Shown piece after piece: positions 11,700-22,072 of a DNA stretch of 64,000 bases (position 1 is its first letter; every line of letters begins with the position of its first letter). Origin of the DNA: Trissonchulus latispiculum (lineage: Eukaryota > Nematoda > Enoplea > Enoplida > Ironidae); NCBI GenBank assembly GCA_030248195.1, contig JASAND010022385.1:62001-126000 (forward strand), given 5' to 3'. The notes under the pieces were generated by a model. It was not told where the DNA came from. It ran no database searches and saw only the letters and a list, made by a program, of their open reading frames with translations. The translations under genes were made by a program, and so were the position numbers.

Positions 11700-12425
11700 A
11701 GCGACGACCACAAAAATGGTCACTTTTCGCTATGAGCCGAATTTGCGGCGCCACTGCGGCGCTGTGGCGCAGCTGCGGCGCAAAAAAAGTTGTGATTCTT
11801 AAATTCTTTAGAGGGTACTACTAGACCCCATAGCCCTTTAGGTTGGCCCACCGCTGCAGATCACGTGAAAGCGGCGAACATTATGTACAATACAACCATC
11901 AAATAGGAGAAACCGGAAAAAAAACATCGCCGCCATAACCGGTCCGGGGCGCAACTTTTTAACGGTAAGTGATACGGGGCTGAAACTTCACAGACATACT
12001 AAACTCGATGTGCTCTACAATTTGCGCATGAAATCTGCGCAGGATCTGCGCAGGATTTTGCGCAGCGTCTGCGCAGCTTATTTTACACTGTCTCCAGCCA
12101 CTTTTCACACATATTATAGGGGTCGCTGCCGCGACCCCTATGATAATGAAAAATGAATTTTTTTCAATTTCTGTAGTCAGAAGCAATTCAAGACCCCACT
12201 TCCCAATATTCAACCAAGTTGGTTAAGCAATTAATTTTTCTATCTGTGGGGATATATAGATTATGTAATTTATGTAGATTATACGTTAATTACAAGTTAT
12301 TATAGGGGGGCGCGATAGCGCTCCCCCTATAATATGGGTGTACAAGGCTCAGCGCGACCCATAGCGACCCGTTCGAGCACCGTGCCAGCTAAATACTCAA
12401 CCTTGGTTCTCAGAGAATACTCACT
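11700..12425. repeat. GC-hairpin-rich dispersed repeat
   Basis: Contains GGCGCCACTGCGGCGCTGTG-like alternations and two strong hairpins: ATTATAGGGGTCGC/GCGACCCCTAT near 12,115-12,150 and ATTATAGGGGGGCGC/GCGCTCCCCCTATAAT at 12,299-12,333. The stretch 12,340-12,410 (GGCTCAGCGCG ... CCGTGCCAGCTAAATACTCA) recurs inverted at 19,259-19,330. A transposon fragment of unknown class. Confidence 0.5.
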
Positions 12426-13060
12426 ATTCTAGCCAAACAGCGTCATCGAATGGGCATCTAGCCATCTCCGGGATGCCCAGGGACCAGTTTCATAAAAGTT
12501 GTCGAGTCCGCGAGTCGTCGAGTAGCCTTTTACTCGCACTACATTATTTCTTTGGAATTAAAAATTAAACAGCAGTCACTGAAGGTTAATTTCTGGTTGA
12601 TGTAATTAGTAGGACAATGTAAAATAGTCCCACGGTAGAAATATTAAGGTTTTAAAATTTTCTAAAAATTTGTCGATTAAAGTTTTTACATTGAAAAGTT
12701 CTCGAGTAAAATTTGACTAGAGAACTCGACTCGAAAACTAGCAGCTATTTTTCAACAGTACTCGCGTTTCAGGATCACAAGTCACCGACATTTCTAGCGT
12801 AAATCAGCTACTCGACTCGACGACTCGACAAAGTTTTATGAAACTGGCCCCAGGCTGCGGGGCGGACATGGAGGATCTCCCTCACCACCTCCTCCACTTC
12901 CCCAGCCATACTACAGCCGGCAGGCGACATTTGGGGTCACCGCCACGGTTGGATATCGTGTCCTGGGGCCCTCCAAGGGTGCTAGCCTTCTTGCGGGATG
13001 TGGGGCGTATTTGACGTCTCAGCCACATTGAGAAGACTCACGATGGCCCAGGAACAAGAA
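12426..13060 (+). pseudogene. 3' tail of a LINE reverse-transcriptase ORF, interrupted by an inserted element
   Basis: Across the insertion the frame reads AKQRHRMGI ... SPGCPGCGADMEDLPHHLL and then a GxPPRxLDI/W-PPRVLAFLRDVGR motif. This is the C-terminal zinc-knuckle and tail typical of R1/I/Tx1-type LINE ORF2. It matches the better-preserved tail at about 23,000-23,217 (YRHRIGQATSPDCPRCGEAEE). Removing 12,481-12,850 and one CAG restores the knuckle, so the insertion is younger than the LINE. No start or catalytic domain remains. Confidence 0.65.
12481..12850. mobile_element. Inverted-repeat element (GGRCCAGTTTCATAAA ends) in a LINE
   Basis: Ends GGACCAGTTTCATAAAAGTT and inverse AAAGTTTTATGAAACTGGCCC, with CGAGTCG-type subterminal repeats. 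The flanks repeat CAG (12,478-12,480 and 12,851-12,853; up to CCCAG is shared). The uninterrupted LINE frame supports removal at this point. The terminus and short duplication resemble PIF/Harbinger-type MITEs; the class is inferred. Confidence 0.75.
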
Positions 13061-13567
13061 GTAGAAGAAGACTGTTACGTAATTATTGGGAGAATTTTTA
13101 AAGTTTCTTTTATAAAGCTTTAACATTTTTGCTTAAGGTTTACTGAGAACCTTAAAAATAAAACAGGACAATAAAAATGCTCCGATTGGAGCATGAAAAA
13201 TGCAATATGGGTGACACTGGGTTTTAAGCGGACAGAGGACTAGGTTTTATATAAAACGTGGGGCAGGTTGTAAATGCCAGGAGGACTAGGTTAAAAGCTC
13301 ACTAATATGGACCAGCTTCGCTGAACAACCCATATTCGCGGGTACGCAATACGCATGCTCCACTCCACATTTGGACCATTATTGTCTTCAGTTCTAAATT
13401 CGTCAGCTTTCCAGGCGAGCTTGCTGACTTTGAACTATTAGGCTTTATATATATACTTCAATCGTTTTATATGGAGCTGCGAGAGCAGAATTTGTGACAC
13501 CAATTTTTACTGCATATACGTATGTTGTATTAAGTGTTGCATTACATGTGTAAGTGTTGTCTATATA

Positions 13568-15113
13568 TAGTCAAGCGGGAAAAAAACCCACTCGCCAATG
13601 CGGGAAAAAACCCACCCCCAGCTGGCATTTTTTTAGTGGGGGGGGGGTGGGGGGCCCCCCCCACTTTTCGGTTCCCCCCTCCACTTTTCGGAGCCCCCCC
13701 CACTTTCGCCCCCCCCCCACTTTTCGGCAAGCCCCCACCCACTTTTTTGGGGGTCGTCCAAGTGTCAAAAAATTAGGTTTTTGAGGTCAAATTTTCAAAA
13801 ATTTTCTCAATTTTTAGCTAATTTATGGACTTATAAGCTCATTTTAAGCTTAAAAACAGCGATTTTTTTGCGTTTTTACCTTAAAAATGCTAATTTTTCG
13901 CTAAAAATTTCGGTATATTTTACATTTGGCTCGCCCCCCACTTTTCGGAAGCCCCCCCCACTTCCCCCTCCCTAGGGGGGGGATGGCGAAGCCCCACCAC
14001 TTTCAAAACCCTAAAAAATGCCAGCCCAGTGTGGGCTTACCGGTATGAGCTATCTAGGATTTTAATAGCCTATCTTGAAGAGCATCCAAAATAACCCTTA
14101 ACCCTAGAGGGTGTATTATTGTCGCTCCCACTGCTTCCCAGCAAATTTTTTGGGACTTTGAAATTTTCGAAAATTTTGGTCCGTCCAAGTACCGAAATTT
14201 GGCAAACTTTGCCTGGCCACCCTGAACTACTGGAAAGACTTAGACCAAAGCGGATTGTATGTATGTGTAGGGCATCTGTTGCGCATCATGATGATATATG
14301 CCACACTGCTCTAACCCCTCCGGTGCGACCTGGGGGTGACCTAGAGTTGGCGGGAAAAAACCCGCATGCGGGAAAAACCCACTTTTCAAAATTGAAAATT
14401 TTTCTAAGCATTAGCAGGAAAGGTCAAACGAATACATACATTTGTTTAATAGAGCCTATAGATTAAATTGGTATAGGTTTTACCTGGGTTCTGTTATGGG
14501 TTATGGGTTATCTGTTATGGGAGGTCCAGGGGGTCAAAATCGGACATGGTGCCATTTCAAGCCAAAATTTCAATTTGTCCAAAAATGCCTATTTTTGCCT
14601 TAAAATGGGTCTAGTTTGGCTCTAAATACAAGAAAAACACGTTTTCTATACGATAGGATGCTTAAACTGCCGAAAATAAACAATTTTTAAAAAATTTCCA
14701 AAATTTGCCTATGTTTATGTGTTAAACATACCAAATTTTCAAAAGTCACTATGACCTCAATTTTTCAACAAAAGCTAATATATTTTGATGCAGTTGTACT
14801 AAAAACAACCCGCTCTTTCATTTGGAACGGTTAGAAATGCTCCTGGCAACTTGCCAAAAAATTTTCGGGGTGGGTTTTTTTCCCGCATATGGGTTTTTTC
14901 CCGCATTGGGTTTTTTCCCGCCAGTTTGGGACAATTTTTCTCACTAACGGCTCACCCTAGAGAGGTGTTCGTAAGAATGTTCGTAAGGTGAGGAGCTCAT
15001 AAGAAAGCTTACGACTAGGCCTAGCAGCCTGTATAGTCAGTATTTCAATATCTCAAACCAGTAAAAAGTTCTGGCCAAAAATCTGAAAAGTGGGGTTTTT
15101 TCCCGCTTGACTA
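13568..15113. mobile_element. GCGGGAAAAAACCC element, copy 2, carrying a nested insertion
   Basis: Same ends as the copy at 658-1768 and about 80% similar inside (GTGTGGGCTTACCGGTATGA, AGGATTTTAATAGCCTATCT, and others). It is interrupted at 13,622-14,024 by a CTGG-ended element. Flanks are TATATA/TATGCA, so only TA/TAT is shared as a possible duplication. Confidence 0.75.
13622..14024. mobile_element. CTGG-ended G-run element, TSD CCCAG, with empty site in this window
   Basis: Ends CTGGCATTTTTTTAG and inverse CTAAAAAATGCCAG. CCCAG occurs directly outside both ends (13,617-13,621; 14,025-14,029). The homologous uninterrupted sequence at about 705-716 (CACCTCCAGTGTGGGC) is the empty site. Long G and C runs lie at both ends. 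Noncoding, 403 bp. Confidence 0.88.
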
Positions 15114-15181
15114 TATGCATTAATTTAATTAATTAAATCAAGTTGGATATTATGTAATTATTAAGTATTACGAACACAACT

Positions 15182-15890
15182 ACAAATATAGAATTACGAA
15201 GGCCCTATCCTTTAGCCGAGAACAGTTGCTGTCAGTGAAGGCCTCATCAGATCCTGAAAACGAGGAAAAGACACTATGCCTTGTCTTACCTTACCATCCC
15301 GATCTAGATGGCGTCAGGGAATATCTTGCAGCGACATGAACATTTCTTGACTAGACTGAATACTAAGATCAAACTATTTTGGAGGCCACCGCCGTCTCGT
15401 CAGGGCCAAGCTTCCCACGCCTGGCACTGATACAACAAACCGAGCTTACGAGCCCGGTGGCACCTCCAAATGTAGCCAAAACTGTGATCTTTGTCCCACC
15501 ATCAAGGAGGTGAGCTCATTCAAGAGCTATGTCACTGGTCTGGAATACCCAATCAGGGGAAATTTTGACTGTAAAAGTACTGGAATAGTGTATTTGGCGG
15601 AGATAGATGGGTGTTCGTCACAGTACGTGGGGGAAAGTGGAAATTCCCTCTCCCAAAGATTTCATGGCCACAGGCACGATATCCGCAAAATGGATGCTAG
15701 CAAACCTTTATCTTGTGATTTCAGAAACCACAACCATCTGTAAATGATCTAAGAGTGACAGTAATACACTTTGCCGAAGAAGAAACTTGCAGAAAGAAGA
15801 AAGAAAAACAATGGATCAGCCAACTTTTCACTGACTACCCTTTTGGAATCAATTGGGAACATATTCTTCGTTTCAACAAGTCCCCGCCCC
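15182..15890 (+). pseudogene. Penelope-like element fragment with GIY-YIG endonuclease domain
   Basis: A frame from about 15,410 to 15,743 reads a Cys motif (CSQNCDLCP), then FDCKSTGIVYLAEIDGC, QYVGESGNSLSQRFHGHRHD and a distal H-N-H. These are the GIY-YIG core (GIVYLA ... YVGES), the conserved R and the downstream H of Penelope endonucleases. After a stop or frameshift near 15,743 the next frame continues EKQWISQLFTDYPFGINWE, the usual C-terminal W-I-x2-L-x-T-x2-P-x-G-x-N motif. Upstream, LTYHPDLDGV and EHFLTRLNTKIKLF are scattered over frames. A dead 3' remnant without the RT core. Confidence 0.7.
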
Positions 15891-16107
15891 CGGGTCTGGA
15901 TTTACTAGCATCCATTCTGTCGAAGACCGTCCTGAGCCCCATAGAGCCCCCCCAAACATTTGTGTCACAGTTCCGACCCGCCCCCCTGGTATCCCGAATC
16001 AGAACTTTGCCCCCAAATCGTCCCGAGGCACCTGGAGCTTCCCGGACATCTGTATCGCGGTCCCTCCCTGTCTCCCAGTTAATAACTTTAACTTTGTCCC
16101 CGACCTT

Positions 16108-16484
16108 CTGGCTTTTTCCTAGGCAAAAATTTCTGGGGGGGTCCCCCCCAGGTCTGGGGGGGCTGGATTTCTGGGGGGGGAAGAAAAATTTTTCAAAAAA
16201 TGCCTATAAATAGCTATTTTTTGCTGCTGAGCTAAAAAGTTAACTATTTTTAACTTAAATTTAAGCTTAAAATAGCTCAAAAATGCATAAAAATAGGTAA
16301 AAATCCGGCGAAGCCGGAAAAATTTTTCAAAATTTACCCTCAAAACCCTATTTTTCCGGACATTGTAGAGTTCTGGGGGGGGAAGGCCCGAATCCTGGGG
16401 GGGCGATTCTGGGGGGGGGACCCAAGTCTGGGGGGGGGGGACGAATTTCTGGGGGCCCCCACCCCCCCTGTAGGAAAAAGCCAG
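16108..16484. mobile_element. CTGG-ended G-run element, TSD ACCTT
   Basis: Ends CTGGCTTTTTCCTAGGC and inverse TGTAGGAAAAAGCCAG, with ACCTT at 16,103-16,107 and 16,485-16,489. Interior blocks of TCTGGGGGGG and a CCGGCGAAGCCGG palindrome. Proline- and glycine-rich frames across it are artefacts of the G/C runs. Confidence 0.88.
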
Positions 16485-16902
16485 ACCTTCCCATTTCCTG
16501 AAATTTTGCAGCGCAGAAGGGACAGGATCCACCTGACGAAGGGTCGTCTGAGAACCCGAAACCGGTAGTGGAAGAAAGGTGAACATTGTTTTGGGTGTTC
16601 ACTGTTCACGTTTTGGACTTTGATATTTTACAACTACAAATATAGTTGCAGACCCAGAGCTATGCTCACAAATTGGTAAACTGTTACTGGTAAACAGCCA
16701 CCAGCATCAGTCCGGGTAGTTTCCGCGAATACGGGTTGCTCAGCGAAGCTGGTCCATATTAGTGCGCTTTTAACCTAGTCCTCCTGGCATTTACAACCTG
16801 CCCCTCCCATACTAACGTTTTAAAACCTAGTCCTCTGTCCGCTTAAACCCAGTGTCACCCATATTGCGTTTTTCATGCTCCATCGGAGCATTTCTATTCT
16901 TG

Positions 16903-17890
16903 TCTAATATATCCACGTAATATAACGCACCGCAACAGGAACACAAAACTACGTAGTTAATAAAAATTCATACCTAGTTCAATGTCTGAAACTTCGAAAC
17001 ATGTGTATATATAATGGACAGAAAATAAATAGGTTGTAGAGGTCTATATGTACGTAACTTTAATCAAACAGAAAACCACAGTATTGTGCATCAAAGACCA
17101 AACTTATAAGTGTATCTAAACTAAAAAGTCGTTTAAAAGTTGCGCAAACAGGGATATGAGTGCTAAACTGCACACTAAACATTCTGGCACAGACGATTTG
17201 ACACCAGCTAAGGCTTCACTTCACACTGAAGAGGGTGCCCCTATCTAACTGTTGCTTCGTCAAAAATAGGACTGACATTAATTCAAAATACTACGTGCGC
17301 TCAACATCTGTTAGACAAAAATGAAATAATAACCACTATATCAAAATTTAATTGGAATTACAGCATAGGCGATTATCAACCAGGCAGTTAATTATAGATG
17401 TCAGCCTTGAAACAAGGTACCCCTTCTTGGCGGGTGGTCGTTTACGCATTTAAAAAGAGCACGGCAAGTTGGAACGTTAAATAACTTGACGAGATAAATC
17501 AAAACAAACGCAGCTTGCAAAAATAATATACGTGAGTGAGTGTGCATAGTGGCAAATGCTTCAGGCAAAAACGACTAAGCAGTTTGTGCTTCTCTTTCCT
17601 ATCTCGCCTATTGACTTAATCAAGAATTAACTATGAGTTTCCAAAACGTTTGCTCACACAGACATCCATAACTTCTTCTTTCATTTGGTGTGGCACTGAA
17701 ACAGAGTTTTAGCGAAAAGAAGTTTTAGCACCACCGCAAAGCCCTCATTTCTTTAAGCAGGCTTGGAATTTTGACTGCAACGAAAAAATAAGCAAGGGAA
17801 TGAGTAAATAAATATACGTGGATTTGTATAAATTATTCTTATTATTGGTATAAATTCTTATTTATTTCCATTTTAGTATGCATAGACAGA
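16903..17890. other. No gene recognised
   Basis: AT-rich, relatively repeat-poor; no frame with a recognisable motif and no convincing exon. Confidence 0.4.
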
Positions 17891-17904
17891 GTATATATAT
17901 ATGT

Positions 17905-18190
17905 AGATACGGACGGGGCGGGGCCGCCGCCCCCGAAATGGTTTTGCCCCCCCCCTGAAAAAACTTGGCCAGAAGTAAACTTTTAAGCCCGCGCGAAGCG
18001 CGGGCGTTTGAATTTATCATAAACACAAAGAAATTGTACAGAAATGACCCAAAAATTAGTGCATTTGTATTGTTGCAAATTTTTCGCGCCGTCGGCGCGG
18101 CTTCATTATTAGCGTATACTATAATTGGACCTTTACTAGTTTGCTTTACTTTACTCCGCTTTGCCAGCTTCGTAGTTTTTTATTAATTGC
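17905..18190. repeat. GC-hairpin repeat fragment
   Basis: Contains GGGCGGGGCCGCCGCCCCCG and the strong hairpin GCCCGCGCGAAGCGCGGGC near 17,988-18,006, then CGCGCCGTCGGCGCGG near 18,088. These look like element fragments; the short frame here is not supported. Confidence 0.4.
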
Positions 18191-18205
18191 ATTATGCCAA
18201 ACATG

Positions 18206-19720
18206 ATTGCCTTAAGGTGGTGCTTCCTTTTGGAGACATCAACTTCGAACCCTTATTATTTATAAATTTATGGGAGTTAAGAAGCCATTTTATATATATC
18301 AAAACGCAGTTTAACATTTGCTCTTTCTAATAAATACAAAGAAACTAATTTTAGTTCTCGGAAATTATTTTACTGCATTTTCGAAATAATTTAATTTTCC
18401 AGATTTTTTGCAGACTAAAGAATACAAGAATAAAAATGCTCCGATGGAGCATGAAAAATGCAATATGGGTGACACTGGGTTTTAAACGGACAAAGGACTA
18501 GGTTTTAAAACGTTAATATGGGAGGAGCAGGTTGTAAATGCCAGGAGGACTAGGTTAAAAGCGCACTAATATGGACCAGCTTCGCTGAACAACCTACCCT
18601 TTAGTCTTGTCCTAAACTATCTCGATGCCGAATTTCAAATGCTAGTGACAAAATGAATAACTTGTTATCGACGGTGCTGTGTTTTGGGACAGCACATGCA
18701 GCACAGTGGAAGCTAAAGAGTGCACCAAGTAACATGGCTACAGTTCTCCCTTACTACAGACACAATTATCACCAAGTTTCAATTGTTTAGCCGTTTACAG
18801 TAAGTCTACGGACAGCGTGCTATCGTTGCTGGAACTTTGGGCCGGCCGCCTGAACGATCCCGGACAGATATCAAAAATCGCCGTCGTTATGACACGCTGT
18901 CCCAAAGTTTCCCTTCCGCTACCCTGAGCCCTGTAGCCGTGACACAAAATTGGCCTTTTTTGGCCATCTTAGCGGTCAGGCCACCTTTGGCCGGCCGGGC
19001 CGGGCAGCGGAAAATTGTCCAAAAGGTACGTTAACACAAATACTACTCTCAGAAAAACCAAACTTCACCGGCTGGAAATGCCCACATCGTTCAGTTTGTG
19101 ATTTAGACTAAAACGGCTTCCCCAAGCGTGACTTACACGGAAAAAAGTAACAGACGAAACTAACTTGTCCGAAAGCGAAAATTTTGACCAAAACTTTTTT
19201 GCCACTTGTTGTACTCGTCGTGCTGATTCCAACGATACCAAATTTGTCTACTTTGGTTGAGTATTTAGCTGGCACGGTGCTCGAACTGGTCTCTAAGGGC
19301 CGCGCTGAGCCTTTTACACCCTTTTTACATCGCTTTCGCGCCCCTCATAATTTTAGAAAAAGAAATAAAAAATAGCAAAATTTTAACAAATTTTGAAAAT
19401 ATCGCCCCTTATAATATATGTTTTCGTGAGGCTTCGGCCAAATCATTCGATTTATACTATCACATAGCTGGGGACCCATTTAATTATTATGAAACCGCTC
19501 GTCGTTATAAGGAAATTAGCTTAAATGTATGCGCCACCTGAATCTTGCCTGCTTTTCCCAACTTTGGCAAGTGACCACTTTAGCTAAGACGCCTAAGACA
19601 ATAAAAACAAGCCTTTGTTTTCAAAAATTGTTCAAAATACAGAAAAGTTTGCATTTTAGGCCAGTTTTTGAGTTTTCTGAGGTCCACATTTTGGTGGGCA
19701 GATTCTAGGGGTTGACCACC
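18206..19720. repeat. Diverged, interrupted copy of the AAGGTGGTG-ended element
   Basis: Starts CCTTAAGGTGGTGCTTCC and follows the 39,243 element (GAGTTAAGAAGCCATTTT, CAGATTTTTTGCAGRCTRAAG, ATAGCTGGGGACCC, CTTTGGCAAG). It is interrupted near 18,424-18,600 by an arm of the ACAAG...GCATGAAAAA family and by GC-rich sequence at 18,810-19,030 and 19,250-19,400. No coding. Confidence 0.55.
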
Positions 19721-19769
19721 AAATTTCCGAAATTTACCCCCCGTGGCGGATCCTGGAGAGCCGTCGTGT

Positions 19770-20110
19770 CTGGGACCCTGGGCTTATTATACTGGGGGGG
19801 GGTGGAGGCCCCCCCGCATAAACACCCCCCCAAAAAAATCGCTCCTCCCCAAGAAAGGGGTGGCCCTTTTGGCATATACATAACAACTGTTACACTGAAA
19901 CAATCGCTCAGAAGGCCTAATTTTCAAAACTTTTCTGGATTCGCTGGGGAGTTTTAGTCGATTTTTGCCTATTTATGCACTAAATACGTTTATTTTTGGT
20001 AATTATGTTTAAAATAAAAATAAACACTACAGCATGTTTTTAGAAAAAATTTGAAAAATTTTCGCCCCCCCAAGGAGCCCCCCAACAAAAATTCCCTAGA
20101 ATACGCACAG
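19770..20110. repeat. Degenerate CTGGG-ended G-run copy
   Basis: TCTGGGACCCTGGGCTTATTAT is followed by GGGGGGGGTGGAGG and C runs, with an AT core and more C runs near 20,065. The right terminus is not resolved. Confidence 0.4.
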
Positions 20111-20153
20111 GGGCTCCTCTCTTTTAGATTTGGGCCCCTCCCTCCCTTTGACG

Positions 20154-20550
20154 CAGGGTTGGGTTTTTTTCCGGAAAAAAATTATTGCGGAAAAAAACTA
20201 GTTTTTTTCCGTTTTTTTTCCGGTTTTTTTCCAGTATTTTTCCGTTTTTTTCCGATATCACCAAAGGTTTCAAACTGTTTCTGGAGTGCCAAAATTGAGC
20301 GAATTTTAACGAATTTAAGCTTTTAAACGTATTTTCATGCGGTAAACTATAAATACTGGCGATTTTAAAGAATTTCTCGATTTTTTGGGAAAAATTTAAA
20401 AATTTTTCTAAATTTTCCAATTTTACTGCAAATTTTTCAAAAATTTTTCAACTTATCGGAAAAAAACTCGCGAGTATTTTTCCGAAGCCTGCGGAAAAAA
20501 ACGGAAAAAAACCGTTTTTTTCCGGTACTTTTTTCCGGTGCCCATCCCTG
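20154..20550. mobile_element. hAT-like MITE with TTTTTTCCGG arrays, 8-bp TSD CTTTGACG
   Basis: Ends CAGGGTTGGGTTTTTTTCCG and inverse CCGGTGCCCATCCCTG; CTTTGACG flanks both sides exactly (20,146-20,153; 20,551-20,558). The CAGGGWTGGG terminus with an 8-bp duplication is characteristic of hAT. Subterminal arrays of TTTTTTCCG/CGGAAAAAA lie at both ends. Noncoding, 397 bp. Confidence 0.88.
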
Positions 20551-20877
20551 CTTTGACGTCGAGGGCCCCTTCCCTTCGTCGCAGTTTTTCATCTGATATT
20601 TATAAATTTATTGAAACTTAAGAAGAATTTTATAAACTTATCTAGAATTTTTCTAAAACTTATCTCTTGTTTACAGATACAAAGAGGGTCAGTAGATTTG
20701 CGAAATTCTTGAGATTGCTAAAGGAGGGATTCTTAGAGAGGAATTTTAAGAAAAAAGTTACGAAATTCTATTTTCCTGGATCCGCCACTGCGTCCCACAA
20801 CCAAAATTTCTGGTGAAACTATCACATCTTGTCCTATGCACATTGTTTTAAGAAATGTTTTAAAAAGATCGGCGAAT

Positions 20878-21200
20878 TTTCTGGGTTTTTTTACCGGGGG
20901 GGAGGGTGGGGGGCGCCCCCCCCACTTTTTTGGGCTTCCCCCGCCACTCATTATAAGGTGCCCAGAAAATGCCAAATTATAAGGATTTTTGGTCAAAATT
21001 TTCAAAAATTTTCTGGCTTCGCCGGAATGTTTTGGTCAAAAATCGTCTATTTTGGTACTCACACTCAATTTTTGAGCACTTTTAAACATAGTTATAGCAG
21101 TATATGTAGAAAACAGGATATTTTTAGTGCATTTTTAGCGATTTTAGACCACTTTAGATCCCCCGACTTTTGGGTTCCCCCCCACTAGTGGGGGGGGGGC
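20878..21200. repeat. CTGGG-ended G-run copy, right end unresolved
   Basis: TTCTGGGTTTTTTTACCGG then G/C runs, the TTTCTGGCTTCGCCGG palindrome and the GTAGAAAACAGG core shared with the copies at 6.4, 9.2 and 21.4 kb, ending in C/G runs near 21,200. Confidence 0.5.
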
Positions 21201-21344
21201 TCCCCTCACTTCTAAAAATAGTAAAATTTTTGCTAAAATTTGAGAAACTGTTTGGAAAATGAAGGTGAAATTTGCTAAAAATATTGGATATCCCAAAAAA
21301 AGGTCGCCGGATGTTTGGGTCGGGCCGCCCTTCAAAACACGTGG

Positions 21345-22062
21345 CGCCGCTACTGCCCCCAAATGGAGAGGTCGACCTTCCTCCCTAAAAAGTTTTTCCT
21401 ATCCATCCCAAATCTGCCTTCGGCCGACCCCCGCCTAATCTGGGTGTTCTTTAGTGGGGGGGGGGGGGCGCCCCGGCGCCCCCCACCTTTCCGGGTTTCC
21501 CCCCACTCGTTCCCCCTCCACTTTTTTGGGCTTCCCCCCACTCCACTATAGGGTGCCCAGAAAATGCCAAATTTTAAGGATTTCTGGTCAAAAATGGCGT
21601 ATTTTGGTACTCAAACTTGATTTTGAGCACTTTTAAGCATAGTTATAGCGGTATATGTAGAAAACAGGCTATTTTTACTGCACTTTTGCCATTTTTAGGT
21701 CACTTAGGATTCCCTCACCTTTGGTCTTCCCCCTACTAGTGGAGGGGGCTCCAACCCACTTTTTTCGCCTAGAGAAAACCCAGCTAAAAATTTTCAAACC
21801 CTTTCCAAATTTTTCTATAATGTTTAGCAAAACTTTCAAAAATTTTCAAAAAATCACCAAAACGTAGCGAGAAATTCGCTTAATTACTTGAAAATCTCTA
21901 AAAATAGCTGAAAATTGATAAGTTTTCAGTATTTTAACGAAAAACCGATTTTTGAAAACGAAAAAACCCTCCCCTCGAAAATTTTGCTTATCCCTGCCCC
22001 TAAATCGAATTTTTTAGACCCCCCCTTTGTTGCCAGACCACCCTCCCTACTTTTTTCAAACC
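21345..22062. repeat. Type-B C/G-run element interrupted by a CTGG element
   Basis: AAATGGAGAGGTCGACC ... CCTTCGGCCGACC ... (insertion) ... CTAAAAATTTTCAAACCC ... AAAACCGATTTTTG. It matches 24,755-25,130 and, inverted, 23,265-23,565. Confidence 0.55.
21440..21783. mobile_element. CTGGG-ended G-run element nested in a type-B repeat
   Basis: Ends CTGGGTGTTCTTTAG and inverse CTAGAGAAAACCCAG. Flanks are CTAAT (21,435-21,439) and CTAAA (21,784-21,788), a 5-bp duplication with one mismatch. The uninterrupted type-B copy near 24,838 reads CCCTAAAAAT, supporting the junction. Confidence 0.75.
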
Positions 22063-22072
22063 CCCACCCCCA

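Larger units (their letters stand above)
13167..16902. mobile_element. Composite element bounded by about 180-bp inverted repeats
   Basis: The left arm (13,167-13,345) and right arm (16,722-16,902) are inverted copies. From each end: an AATRAAAATGCTCCG hairpin, GCATGAAAAATGCAATATGGG, then GACACTGGGTTTTAA, GGACTAGGTTTTA, GGCAGGTTGTAAATGCC and GGACTAGGTTAAAAG, ending CAGCTTCGCTGAACAACC. A single further arm is at 18,424-18,600. The interior holds other elements and a Penelope fragment, so it may be a true large element or a shared-arm nest. Confidence 0.55.

Noticed and set aside
13534..13784. Pro/Gly-rich frames
   Set aside because: They run across the G/C runs of a CTGG-ended mobile element with target duplications.
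16119..16609. 155-residue Pro-rich minus frame
   Set aside because: Overlaps the element at 16,108-16,484 and is created by its C runs.
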